A stretch of 64,000 nt of DNA from Denitromonas ohlonensis (lineage in GTDB: Bacteria > Pseudomonadota > Gammaproteobacteria > Burkholderiales > Rhodocyclaceae), in contig NZ_VMNI01000006.1 of assembly GCF_007625205.1 (NCBI RefSeq), forward strand, positions 124,001 through 188,000. The letters are read 5' to 3'. Shown here one piece after another: positions 50,788-58,868 of this stretch (within the stretch, counting starts at the first letter, position 1; every line of letters starts with the position of its first letter). The translations under genes and the position numbers were made by a program. The notes under the pieces were generated by a model. That model was not told where the DNA came from. It made no database searches and saw only the letters and a list, made by a program, of their open reading frames with translations.

Positions 50788-51371
50788 TGCACAGCGAAAC
50801 CCGCCTCATCCTCGGTGGCCTGACCACCCTCGCCGTCGCCACCGCCGCGCTGGTCGTGCTGCCCTACATCACCATCGCTGATTCGGCCCCGGCGCCAGGT
50901 CTCAAGCCCTATACGCCAACCGAGCTGCGCGGCCGCGAGCAGTACATCCAGCACGGCTGCGTGTATTGCCACTCGCAGCAGCCGCGTGCCCGCGCCTTCG
51001 CCCCCGACGCCAAGCGCGGCTGGGGCCGGGCCACGGTGGCCGGCGATTATGCCTACGACGACCCACCGCTGCTGGGCACCATGCGCACCGGCCCCGACCT
51101 GATGAACATCGGCGCGCGCCAGCCCAGCGATCAGTGGCATCTGGGTCATCTGTTCCAGCCGCGCGCCTATGTGCCGGGCAGCATCATGCCGGCCTATCCC
51201 TTCCTGTTTGACGTACGCGATCGCGCCGACGAGGGCGAGACAATCGTCGCCCTGCCACCCGGCACCGTGCCCGAGGGCGAGGTGGTGGTGGCGCGGCCGG
51301 CCGCGCTCGATCTCGTCGCCTACCTCAAATCGCTCGATCGCAGCTACCCGGCGCTCGCCGCCGATCAATGA
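50787..51371 (+). CDS. CcoO/FixO-like membrane-anchored mono-haem cytochrome c
   Basis: A 194-residue subunit with an N-terminal membrane anchor (LILGGLTTLAVATAALVVLPY) and a periplasmic cytochrome c domain. Haem is bound at CVYCH within REQYIQHGCVYCHSQQPRAR, and the axial Met is in PGSIMPAYPFLF. The segment GPDLMNIGARQPSDQWHLGH is characteristic of CcoO. It would pass electrons to the CcoN-like subunit. Its ATG overlaps the upstream stop (TGATG) behind GGAGGG, so the two are coupled. Confidence 0.88.
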   Translation: MHSETRLILGGLTTLAVATAALVVLPYITIADSAPAPGLKPYTPTELRGREQYIQHGCVYCHSQQPRARAFAPDAKRGWGRATVAGDYAYDDPPLLGTMRTGPDLMNIGARQPSDQWHLGHLFQPRAYVPGSIMPAYPFLFDVRDRADEGETIVALPPGTVPEGEVVVARPAALDLVAYLKSLDRSYPALAADQ

Positions 51372-51387
51372 CGGAGCACTTCCGGAC

Positions 51388-51981
51388 ATGAACACCCCCG
51401 ACGTCCTGCCGCAACAGCGGCGCGAGAACCCCGACCCCCAGGAGCGCAGCACCCCCATGCCGCGCCTGGTGCTGCTGCTGGCCCTGGTGCTGGTCGCCTT
51501 CGGCATCGACTACATCTCCCATGCCGATGTGAACAGCCCCTCTGCCTGGGGCGACGCGCGCACCCGCGCCGAACTGGTCGGCGACCGCCCGGCCGCCGGC
51601 CAGGGCGTCGACGGCGCGGCGATCTATGCCGCCATGTGCAGCGGCTGCCACCAGGCCTCCGGCCAGGGTCTGCCCGGCGTTTTCCCGCCCCTGGCCGGCT
51701 CCGAATGGGTGGTTGGCAAGGCCAGTACCGCAGCGGCCATCGTGCTGCATGGCGTGTCGGGACCGATCGAGGTCAAGGGCCAGCCCTTCAACGGCACCAT
51801 GCCGGCCTTTGCCGCCTCGCTTGGCGACGCCGAGATCGCCGCCGTGCTGAGCCATGTGCGCAGCCAGTGGGGCAACAGCGCTGCGCCGATCCCCGCCGAA
51901 CTGGTGGCCAACACCCGAAGCCTGCATGCCGATCGCAGCACGCCCTTCAACGGCGGCGACGAACTGGCTCAACTGCCCTGA
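51388..51981 (+). CDS. Membrane-anchored mono-haem cytochrome c
   Basis: A 197-residue protein with a cytoplasmic N-terminal stretch (about residues 1-27), a membrane segment (LVLLLALVLVAFGIDYI) and a class I cytochrome c domain. Haem binds at CSGCH (AAMCSGCHQASGQGLPG), and the axial Met is in FNGTMPAFAASLGD. It has one haem, so it takes the place of, but is not, the di-haem CcoP. It lies 16 bases after the ccoO-like gene. Confidence 0.87.
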   Translation: MNTPDVLPQQRRENPDPQERSTPMPRLVLLLALVLVAFGIDYISHADVNSPSAWGDARTRAELVGDRPAAGQGVDGAAIYAAMCSGCHQASGQGLPGVFPPLAGSEWVVGKASTAAAIVLHGVSGPIEVKGQPFNGTMPAFAASLGDAEIAAVLSHVRSQWGNSAAPIPAELVANTRSLHADRSTPFNGGDELAQLP

Positions 51982-51988
51982 GAGCGCC

Positions 51989-52408
51989 ATGTCCGAAAAG
52001 CACACCACCCTGACCCGCCAGCAGCTGCACGATCTGGTGCACGCCTTCTATGCCGACGTGCGCGCCGACACCGCGCTCGGTCCGGTCTTCGACGCCGCCA
52101 TCGGCGAGCACTGGGCGCACCATCTCGAACGCATGGTCGAGTTCTGGAGCCATGTCATGCTCGACACCCGCGGCTTCAGCGGCAATGTCTATGGCAAGCA
52201 CATGGCGCTCGAGGGCGTCGAGCCGGCCCATTTCGAGCGCTGGATGACGCACTGGCACCACCACACCCGCCACTTCGCGCCGGACGACCGCCAGCGCCTG
52301 CGCCAGGCGGCGCAGACCATCGGCCGCAGCCTGTTCCTCGGCTTCTTCAACCGCTCGGCCGCGTTCATCGCCGACGACGACGGCCGCGTGGTGGTCGCCA
52401 CCTCATGA
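51989..52408 (+). CDS. Group III truncated haemoglobin
   Basis: A 139-residue 2/2 globin of group III. Family features include LHDLVHAFYADVRADTALGPVF, the helix HHLERMVEFWSHVMLDTRGF and the proximal-His region HFERWMTHWHHHTRHF. Members bind O2 and NO and are often found in NO-responsive operons. It starts seven bases after the cytochrome gene and overlaps the SCO gene by four bases, so it belongs to the NsrR/FNR-type operon. Confidence 0.9.
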   Translation: MSEKHTTLTRQQLHDLVHAFYADVRADTALGPVFDAAIGEHWAHHLERMVEFWSHVMLDTRGFSGNVYGKHMALEGVEPAHFERWMTHWHHHTRHFAPDDRQRLRQAAQTIGRSLFLGFFNRSAAFIADDDGRVVVATS

Positions 52409-53043
52409 GCCGGCGTCCGCTGGCGCTGACCTTGCTCGCGGCAACCGTGTTGTCGCTGGCACTGGTCGGGCTGAGCGCGCAGCTGACCGACGGCTTCACC
52501 CGCTGGACCTTCGAGGCCCTGCGCCGAGACGCCGCCGCCACCGGTCGTCTGAGCGCCCCGGCGATACCGCTGCGCACCGCGCACGGTGAGACAGGCACCC
52601 CTTGGCCGAACGGCACCAACACGGTGTATCTGGTCGACTTCATCTACACCCAGTGCCCGACCATCTGCCAGGCACTCGGCGGCGAATACACCCGCCTGCA
52701 ACGCCAGCTGCGCGCACGCTTCGGCGCGCACAGCCCGGTGCGCCTGGTGTCGGTGGCCTTCGACCGCGCACACGACACCCCGGCCGAACTGCAACGCTAT
52801 GCACAGCGCCACGCGGCCGAAGACGATCTGTGGCTGATCGGGACGCCGACCAGCGCCCAGGCGTCCGACACGCTGCTCAAAGCGCTTGGCGTGGTCGCGA
52901 TCCCGGACGGCCTGGGCGGCTTCGTACACAACGGCACCATCCACCTGATCGACAGTCATGGCGCGGTGCGCGGTATCTTCGATCTCGAGCAATGGCCGCA
53001 GGCGCTCGACCGGGCGCTGCAGCTGACAGGCACGCCGACATGA
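52405..53043 (+). CDS. SCO1/SenC-family copper chaperone
   Basis: A 212-residue thioredoxin-fold protein with an N-terminal membrane anchor (LALTLLAATVLSLALVGLSA). The copper-binding motif is CPTIC in VDFIYTQCPTICQALGG, and the third ligand His is near NGTIHLIDSHGAVRG. It probably loads copper into the CcoN-like subunit. It overlaps both neighbours by four bases (ATGA junctions). Confidence 0.9.
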   Translation: MSRRPLALTLLAATVLSLALVGLSAQLTDGFTRWTFEALRRDAAATGRLSAPAIPLRTAHGETGTPWPNGTNTVYLVDFIYTQCPTICQALGGEYTRLQRQLRARFGAHSPVRLVSVAFDRAHDTPAELQRYAQRHAAEDDLWLIGTPTSAQASDTLLKALGVVAIPDGLGGFVHNGTIHLIDSHGAVRGIFDLEQWPQALDRALQLTGTPT

Positions 53044-53633
53044 AACGCCGCCTGCCCTGGGTGCTGGCCGCACTGCCGCTGCTGCTGTGGATCACGCCGC
53101 TGCGCCAGCTGCTCGAGAGCCGCATGCTGCCGCACATGCTGGTCGAGCTGCCGCTGCTGTTCATCGCCGGCTGGGCGCTGGCCCAGGCACTCGGCCCGCG
53201 CGCCCGCCTGCCGGCCGTCATAGATGCGCACGGCCTGCTCGGGCTCACCTGGGTGAGCGCGGTGTCGGCGCTGTGGATGATTCCCTCGATGCTCGACCTG
53301 AGCCTGCTCGACATCCGCCTGCAATGGGCCAAGTACCTCGCCTGGCTGCTGGCCGGCGTCGCCGCACGGGGCAGCCTGCCGCGCGCCGGGGCGGTGGTCG
53401 GCGTCTTCTTTCTGGGCAACATCGCCTGGATGCTGGCCACCGCGGGCTTGTTGTTTCAGGAAGCCCCCCAGCGCCTATGCGTGAGCTATCTGCTCGACGA
53501 GCAGATCGTCACCGGCCAGGGGCTGATCGCACTGGCCGTGCTCATCGGCACACTGGCCGTGCGCCGTCTGCTGAGGCCGATCAGCCCGGCGAGCGCTTGC
53601 CGCGCGTTGCCGGCGCCTGCGTCAGCGGAATAA
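53040..53633 (+). CDS. Polytopic membrane protein, possible CtaG-like assembly factor
   Basis: A 197-residue protein with about five to six membrane segments. SRMLPHMLVELPLLFIAGWA and ALWMIPSMLDLSLLDI recall the His/Met pattern of the Caa3_CtaG family, which helps insert copper, but the match is weak. It is the last gene of the oxidase-like operon, starting within the SCO stop (ATGA). Its 3' end overlaps that of the convergent nsrR gene by 53 bases. Confidence 0.65.
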   Translation: MKRRLPWVLAALPLLLWITPLRQLLESRMLPHMLVELPLLFIAGWALAQALGPRARLPAVIDAHGLLGLTWVSAVSALWMIPSMLDLSLLDIRLQWAKYLAWLLAGVAARGSLPRAGAVVGVFFLGNIAWMLATAGLLFQEAPQRLCVSYLLDEQIVTGQGLIALAVLIGTLAVRRLLRPISPASACRALPAPASAE

Positions 53634-54090
53634 TCCGCCGCGGCACGGCGGCGATGCCGAGCAGTTCGGAGGCCACACTCGGCGCCGACACCGCGTCGTG
53701 CAGGGTCATGCGATCGAGCTCGAGCATGAAGGCGTCGAGCGCGCGACGCAGCCCGCGGGTGAGGTTGCAGGCCGGCGAAATCACACAGCAGTGTTCCTTA
53801 CCCGGCTCGAAGCACTCCACCAGCACAAAATCGCTTTCCGCCAGCCGCACCACCATGCCCACCGAGATGGTCGACGGATCGCGCGCCAGACGCACGCCGC
53901 CGTTGCGTCCGCGCACGGTGTCGAGCAAGCCCGCGCCGGCCATCTGGTGAACAATCTTCATCAGATGGTTACGCGAAATGTCGTACGCCGTGGCGATATC
54001 CTCGATGGTCGCCAGCTCGCCGCTTTCGTAGCGGAGGCTGAGATACATGAGAACGCGCAAGGTGTAATCGGTATAGGCGGTCAGTCGCAT
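53581..54090 (-). CDS. nsrR: Rrf2-family nitric-oxide-sensing repressor NsrR
   Basis: A 169-residue Rrf2 regulator. The winged HTH (TDYTLRVLMYLSLRYESGEL, ISRNHLMKIVHQM, VRGRNGGVRLA) is followed by the cluster-binding loop with Cys93, Cys101/102 and Cys108 (ECFEPGKEHCCVISPACNL). This is the NsrR pattern, distinct from IscR. NO damages the [Fe-S] cluster and frees target promoters. An NsrR-type operator lies at the head of the convergent oxidase-like operon. The start at 54090 places the conserved MRLTAYTDYTLR at the N-terminus. Confidence 0.93.
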   Translation of the reverse strand: MRLTAYTDYTLRVLMYLSLRYESGELATIEDIATAYDISRNHLMKIVHQMAGAGLLDTVRGRNGGVRLARDPSTISVGMVVRLAESDFVLVECFEPGKEHCCVISPACNLTRGLRRALDAFMLELDRMTLHDAVSAPSVASELLGIAAVPRRIIPLTQAPATRGKRSPG

Positions 54091-54229
54091 AGGCAGCGCA
54101 CGGGAGTCAAGGCAGCCCGAGCATAGTCGCTTGCCGGTTGGCGGGCAATTGCCGGCACCCTGGCCGGATCGGCCGGCTACGCCAAAATACGCATGTTGAC
54201 CGGCTCGCTCGACCGGTATCCTATGCAGC

Positions 54230-57200
54230 GTGCCGAACACCACCTCACCCCTTTCACCGCCTCGGTCCGGCGATGCCCGCGCTGCGCCGGCGCAGCGCGT
54301 CATCAAGGTGCGGCGCGACTACAACAGCTGGGTGGCGCGAGAGAGTCTTGAAGACTACGCGCTGCGCTTCACGCCGCACAGCTTCCGAAAGTGGTCGGAA
54401 ATGCGGGTGGCCAACACGGCTTTCGGTGCCTCGGCCTTTCTGGTGCTGGAGGCGGTGGGCGGCGCACTACTGCTGAGCTATGGCTTCTGGAATGCCTTCT
54501 GGGCGATCCTCGCCACCGGGCTGATCATCTTCCTGGCCGGCATCCCGATCAGTCAGTACGCGGCGCGCTACGGTCTGGACATGGATCTGCTCACCCGCGG
54601 CGCCGGCTTCGGTTACCTGGGTTCGACCATCACCTCGCTGATCTACGCCAGCTTCACCTTCATCTTCTTCGCCCTCGAGGCGGCGATCATGGCCTATGCG
54701 CTGGAGCTGGCGCTGGACATCCCGCCGGCCTGGGGCTACCTGATCTGCGCACTGGTGGTGATCCCGCTGGTCACCCACGGCGTCACCGTCATCAGCTGGC
54801 TGCAGGTGCTCACCCAGCCGCTGTGGATCGTGCTGCTGGTGGTGCCCTTTGTCTATGTGTTGCGCGAGAACCCCGGCGTGCTGGCCGGGCTGGTGGCCTA
54901 CCCCGGCTCGGACGGCCAGCATGGCAGTTTCGATCTGCTGGGCTTCGGTGCCGCGCTCACCGTCGGCATCGCGCTGATCACGCAAATGGGCGAGCAAGTG
55001 GACTACCTGCGCTTCATGCCCGAGCGCACCGCGCACAATCGCCGCCGGTGGACGCTGGCCGTACTCATCGGCGGGCCCGGCTGGGTGGTGCCCGGCGTCA
55101 TCAAGATGCTCGGCGGCGCGATGCTGGCCTACCTGGCGATCAGCCATTCCGTGCCGCCGGAGCGCGCGCTCGACCCCAACCAGATGTATCTGGTGGCCTA
55201 TGAATACGTGTTTTCCGACCACCGCTGGGCGGTCTTCGCCACCTTGCTGCTGGTGGTGGTGTCGCAGCTCAAGATCAACGTCACCAACGCCTACGCCGGT
55301 TCGCTGGCGTGGTCCAATTTCTTCGCGCGGCTCACCCACAGCCATCCGGGCCGGGTGGTGTGGGTGGTGTTCAATACCGGCATCGCGCTGGCGCTGATGG
55401 AGCTCGATGTGTTCCAGGCATTGGGCCGGGTGCTCGGGCTGTATTCGAACATCGCCATCTCCTGGCTGATGGTGGTGGTGGCCGATCTGGTCATCAACAA
55501 GCCGCTGGGCCTGTCGCCGCCGGGCATCGAGTTCAAGCGCGCCCACCTCTACGACATCAACCCGGTCGGCGTCGGCGCCATGCTGCTCGCCTCGGTGCTG
55601 TCGGTGGCGGCCTACTTCGGGCTGTTCGGCGCCGGTGCGCAGGCCTTCTCGGCGCTGATCGCGCTGGTCACCGCGCTGATCGCCTCGCCGCTGATCGCCT
55701 GGGCCACCGGCGGGCGCTACTACATCGCCCGTACGCCCGACAGCTTCGACGCGCGCACCTGCCGCTGCGTGATCTGCGAGCGCGAGTACGAAGCCGACGA
55801 CATCTCGCGCTGCCCGGCCTACGGCGGCCCGATCTGCTCGCTGTGCTGCTCGCTCGACGCGCGCTGCCACGACCAGTGCAAGCCGCATGCCCGCCTGTCG
55901 GCGCAGTGGACCGCCGCCATGCACCGCCTGCTGCCCGAGCGCCTGTGGCCGTATCTGGACAGCGGCCTGGGCCACTACCTGATGCTGATGGCGGTGATCC
56001 TGCCCTTCCTCGCCTTGCTGCTGGGCATGCTTTATTACCAGGAGCTGCGGGTACCCGGCGAAGCGGCGGCCGTGGTCGGGCCGGCGCTGGGCGCCGCCTT
56101 GCTGAAAGTGTTTGCCGCGCTGGTGCTGGTCAGCGCGGTGGTGGCCTGGTGGCTGGTGCTCACCCACAAGAGCCGGCAGGTGGCGCAAGAAGAATCCAAC
56201 CGCCAGACCGCCCTGCTGATGCAGGAAATCGAAGACCACCGCCGCACCGACGACGCGCTGCAGCAGGCCAAGCAGGTGGCCGAGCTGGCCAACCAGGCCA
56301 AGAGCCGCTACATCACCGCCATAAGCCACGAGCTGCGCACCCCGCTCAACTCGATCCTCGGCTATGCGCAGATCCTTGATGGCGACGAGGCCATTCCGCC
56401 GCAGCGCCGGCAGGCGATCAGCGTCATCCGGCGCAGCGGCGACCACCTGCTGTCGCTGATCGAGGGCACGCTCGACATCGCGCGCATCGAGGGCGGCAAG
56501 CTCACGCTCGAACCCCAGCCCATCGACTTCCCCGCCTTTTTGCACCAGATCGTGCGCATGTTCGAACTGCAGGCCACGCGCAAGGATCTGAGCTTCGACT
56601 ACCAGCCGCAGGGCAGCTTGCCAGCGGTGGTGCGGGCGGATGAAAAACGCCTGCGCCAGATCCTCATCAACCTGCTCGGCAACGCGGTGAAATTCACCGA
56701 TCGCGGCGGCGTGCGCTTTGGCGTGCATTACGCCCGCGAGATGGGCACCTTCACCATCGAAGACACCGGCCCGGGCATCGCCGAGGACGACATCGAGCGC
56801 GTGTTCGAGCCCTTCGGCCGCGGCAACACCGCCAGCAAGGCCGGCGGCGCCGGGCTGGGGCTGACCATCAGCCGCATGTTTGCCGACGTAATGGGTGGCG
56901 AGCTCAAGCTCGATCGCAGCCTTGCCAGCGGCACCCGCTTCATCGTGCGGCTGTTTCTGCCGCAGATGCACGGCGCCCAGGCGGCCATGCCGCAGCCACC
57001 GCGCCAGCGCACCGGCTACGAAGGCCCGCGCAAACGCATCCTGATCGTGGACAACGAGCGCGACGACCGCGAAATGCTCGCCGGCATCCTCGAGTTTCTC
57101 GGCTTCAAGGTCACCCAGGCCGCCTCCGGGCTGGAGTGCCTCAAACTGCTCGAGGCCTTCCAGCCCGACCTCATCTTCATGGACCTGGCCATGCCCGGCA

Positions 57201-57637
57201 TCGACGGCTGGGAGACCATCCGCCGCATCCGCCAGGGCAAGGCGCGCGAGGTGAACATCGCCGTGCTCTCGGCCAATGCCTTCGACAAGGGCCTGGACAA
57301 CGATGTCGGCCTGCCCCCCGAGGACTTCATCCTCAAGCCCTTCAAGATGGACGCCCTGCTCGACTGGATCGGCCAGCGCCTCGGCCTGACCTGGACCCAC
57401 AAGACCGAAACGCCGCCGCCCGCGCCGGGCACCCTGGTCATGCCGCCCGACGACGCGCTCGACGCCCTGGCCGACGCGGTCGAGATGGGCTATGTGCGCG
57501 GCATCCTCGCCCAACTCGACGCCATCGAAGGGCTCGACGCGCGCTACGCCCCGTTTGCCGAGCGCATCCGCCAGATGGCCACCGCCTTCGAATTCGATGC
57601 GATCATGCATCTTATTTCGCAGGACGCCGATGTCTGA
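54230..57637 (+). CDS. NCS1-type permease / Cys-rich / hybrid histidine kinase fusion
   Basis: A 1135-residue sensor. Residues 30-505 form an NCS1-like (cytosine/uracil/hydantoin) symporter with about 12 membrane segments. Residues 511-553 hold nine Cys in a metal-binding-like module (CRCVICE, CSLCC, CHDQC). Two more membrane helices (about 583-645), a coiled coil, HisKA with phospho-His700 (ISHELRTPLNSILGY), HATPase_c (DTGPGIAE, GAGLGLTISR) and a receiver with Asp985 (FMDLAMPGIDGWE) follow, then a helical tail. The GTG start at 54230 lacks a ribosome-binding site. It is coupled to a LuxR-type regulator and upstream of urt genes. Sensing of urea or nucleobases is inference. Confidence 0.85.
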   Translation: MPNTTSPLSPPRSGDARAAPAQRVIKVRRDYNSWVARESLEDYALRFTPHSFRKWSEMRVANTAFGASAFLVLEAVGGALLLSYGFWNAFWAILATGLIIFLAGIPISQYAARYGLDMDLLTRGAGFGYLGSTITSLIYASFTFIFFALEAAIMAYALELALDIPPAWGYLICALVVIPLVTHGVTVISWLQVLTQPLWIVLLVVPFVYVLRENPGVLAGLVAYPGSDGQHGSFDLLGFGAALTVGIALITQMGEQVDYLRFMPERTAHNRRRWTLAVLIGGPGWVVPGVIKMLGGAMLAYLAISHSVPPERALDPNQMYLVAYEYVFSDHRWAVFATLLLVVVSQLKINVTNAYAGSLAWSNFFARLTHSHPGRVVWVVFNTGIALALMELDVFQALGRVLGLYSNIAISWLMVVVADLVINKPLGLSPPGIEFKRAHLYDINPVGVGAMLLASVLSVAAYFGLFGAGAQAFSALIALVTALIASPLIAWATGGRYYIARTPDSFDARTCRCVICEREYEADDISRCPAYGGPICSLCCSLDARCHDQCKPHARLSAQWTAAMHRLLPERLWPYLDSGLGHYLMLMAVILPFLALLLGMLYYQELRVPGEAAAVVGPALGAALLKVFAALVLVSAVVAWWLVLTHKSRQVAQEESNRQTALLMQEIEDHRRTDDALQQAKQVAELANQAKSRYITAISHELRTPLNSILGYAQILDGDEAIPPQRRQAISVIRRSGDHLLSLIEGTLDIARIEGGKLTLEPQPIDFPAFLHQIVRMFELQATRKDLSFDYQPQGSLPAVVRADEKRLRQILINLLGNAVKFTDRGGVRFGVHYAREMGTFTIEDTGPGIAEDDIERVFEPFGRGNTASKAGGAGLGLTISRMFADVMGGELKLDRSLASGTRFIVRLFLPQMHGAQAAMPQPPRQRTGYEGPRKRILIVDNERDDREMLAGILEFLGFKVTQAASGLECLKLLEAFQPDLIFMDLAMPGIDGWETIRRIRQGKAREVNIAVLSANAFDKGLDNDVGLPPEDFILKPFKMDALLDWIGQRLGLTWTHKTETPPPAPGTLVMPPDDALDALADAVEMGYVRGILAQLDAIEGLDARYAPFAERIRQMATAFEFDAIMHLISQDADV

Positions 57638-58556
57638 GCCCGCCCCGCCCCGCGTCGTCCTGATCGTCGACGACATTCCCGACAACCTCGCCCTGCTGCA
57701 TGACGCGCTCGACGAGGCCGGCTACGCCGTGCTGGTCGCCACCGACGGCGCCTCGGCGCTCACCCGAGCAGCCCGTCAGCAGCCCGACGTGATCCTGCTC
57801 GACGCGCTGATGCCGGGCATGGACGGCTTCGAGGTGGCGCGCCGGCTCAAGGCCGACTTCGGCACCGCGCACATCCCCATCGTCTTCATGACCGGCCTCA
57901 CCGAGACCGAGCACGTGGTCGCCGCCTTCGACGCCGGCGGCATCGATTATGTGACCAAACCCATCCGCCCGCCCGAAGTGCTGGCACGCATCGCCGCCCA
58001 CATGCAGGGCGCCCGGCAGATGTCGCTGGCGCGCAACGCGCTCGACGCCAGCGGGCAGGCGACCGTGGCGGTGCACATCACAAGCGGCACGGTGGTCTGG
58101 CAAACGCCGCTGGCCCGTCGTCTGCTGGCCGACTTTCTGGATGCCGACGGCGAGCGCGCGCCGCCCCAGTTGCTGCAATGGATCGCCTCCGCCGCCGCGG
58201 CCCACCGCGAGGGCCACACGCCGCTGCCGCTGTCACTGGCCGTCGGCGAGCGGCGCCTGACCTTCAGCCTGCATGAGCACACCCCCGACGGCGAATGGCT
58301 GCTCGGCCTGCGCGAAGAGTCCGACCGCGCCAGCATCGACGCCCTTATGCCCGCCTTCGGCCTGACGGCGCGCGAGGCCGAGGTGCTGTACTGGGTCAGC
58401 AAGGGCAAGACCAACCGCGACGTCGGCGACATCCTCGGCCTGTCGCCGCGCACCGTGCACAAGCACCTCGAACACATCTTCGCCAAACTCGGCGTCGAGA
58501 CCCGCACCGCCGCCGCGACCCTGGCCATGAACAAGCTGCGCGCCAACGGCGACTGA
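57630..58556 (+). CDS. LuxR/FixJ-type response regulator
   Basis: A 308-residue regulator. The receiver domain has acidic residues VDDIPDN, phospho-Asp58 in ILLDALMPGMDGF and Lys in YVTKPIRPPEV. A PAS-like middle region follows (about 130-235), then a C-terminal LuxR HTH (FGLTAREAEVLYWVSKGKTN, SPRTVHKHLEHIFAKLG). It overlaps the hybrid kinase by eight bases and is the evident partner. It probably controls the urea transporter genes downstream. Confidence 0.9.
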   Translation: MSEPAPPRVVLIVDDIPDNLALLHDALDEAGYAVLVATDGASALTRAARQQPDVILLDALMPGMDGFEVARRLKADFGTAHIPIVFMTGLTETEHVVAAFDAGGIDYVTKPIRPPEVLARIAAHMQGARQMSLARNALDASGQATVAVHITSGTVVWQTPLARRLLADFLDADGERAPPQLLQWIASAAAAHREGHTPLPLSLAVGERRLTFSLHEHTPDGEWLLGLREESDRASIDALMPAFGLTAREAEVLYWVSKGKTNRDVGDILGLSPRTVHKHLEHIFAKLGVETRTAAATLAMNKLRANGD

Positions 58557-58566
58557 AGCCAGCGTC

Positions 58567-58720
58567 GTAGCCCGGATGCAGCGCAGCGGAATCCGGGATC
58601 AGCGGCTGATCACGCAAGACGGTTCATTGCTTGATCATCGATCCGGCTGAAGGCCGAAATCCCGGGGCGGTGGTTCTCGTACCGATGGCCCCGGATTCCG
58701 CTGCGCTGCATCCGGGCTAC
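58567..58720. repeat. GTAG-footed palindromic repeat pair (REP/BIME-like, family 2)
   Basis: Two perfect 31-base inverted copies (58567-58597 and 58690-58720) separated by 92 bases, with outer ends GTAG and CTAC. The arm GTAGCCCGGATGCAGCGCAG resembles widely distributed proteobacterial intergenic repeats. It lies between the response-regulator gene and urtA. Confidence 0.85.
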
Positions 58721-58743
58721 GCCTGCCGCAACGCCGCATTTCC

Positions 58744-58770
58744 TACGCAGCACGTACGCCATCTTGCGTA
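58744..58770. promoter_or_regulatory. Phased TACGC half-sites upstream of urtA
   Basis: TACGC at 58744 and 58755 is followed by the inverted GCGTA at 58766-58770, each 11 bases apart. It is a candidate operator for the adjacent LuxR-type regulator, about 100 bases before urtA. Confidence 0.4.
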
Positions 58771-58807
58771 TAGGTGCGCACGCCCCCGCTCCCTAAGCTA
58801 GTCATCG

Positions 58808-58819
58808 TGCAATGCAACA
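58808..58819. promoter_or_regulatory. Recurrent motif core TGCAATGCAACA (copy 3)
   Basis: Identical to the core of the elements at 1677-1692 and 16657-16672, here 49 bases before the urtA ATG. Confidence 0.35.
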
Positions 58820-58868
58820 CCGCCGGCCCCACCGGTGGTTCGATTTGACCTGACTGGGAGTGCTGTTC

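Noticed and set aside
54184-54197. Degenerate NsrR half-site (AACATGCGTATTTT on the minus strand) upstream of nsrR
   Set aside because: Only one arm resembles the consensus and no matching second arm is present.
54467-57685. 1072-codon open frame on the minus strand opposite the permease-kinase gene
   Set aside because: It is a GC-rich shadow: no domain, Gln/His/Ala-rich composition, and the plus strand encodes clear permease, kinase and receiver motifs.
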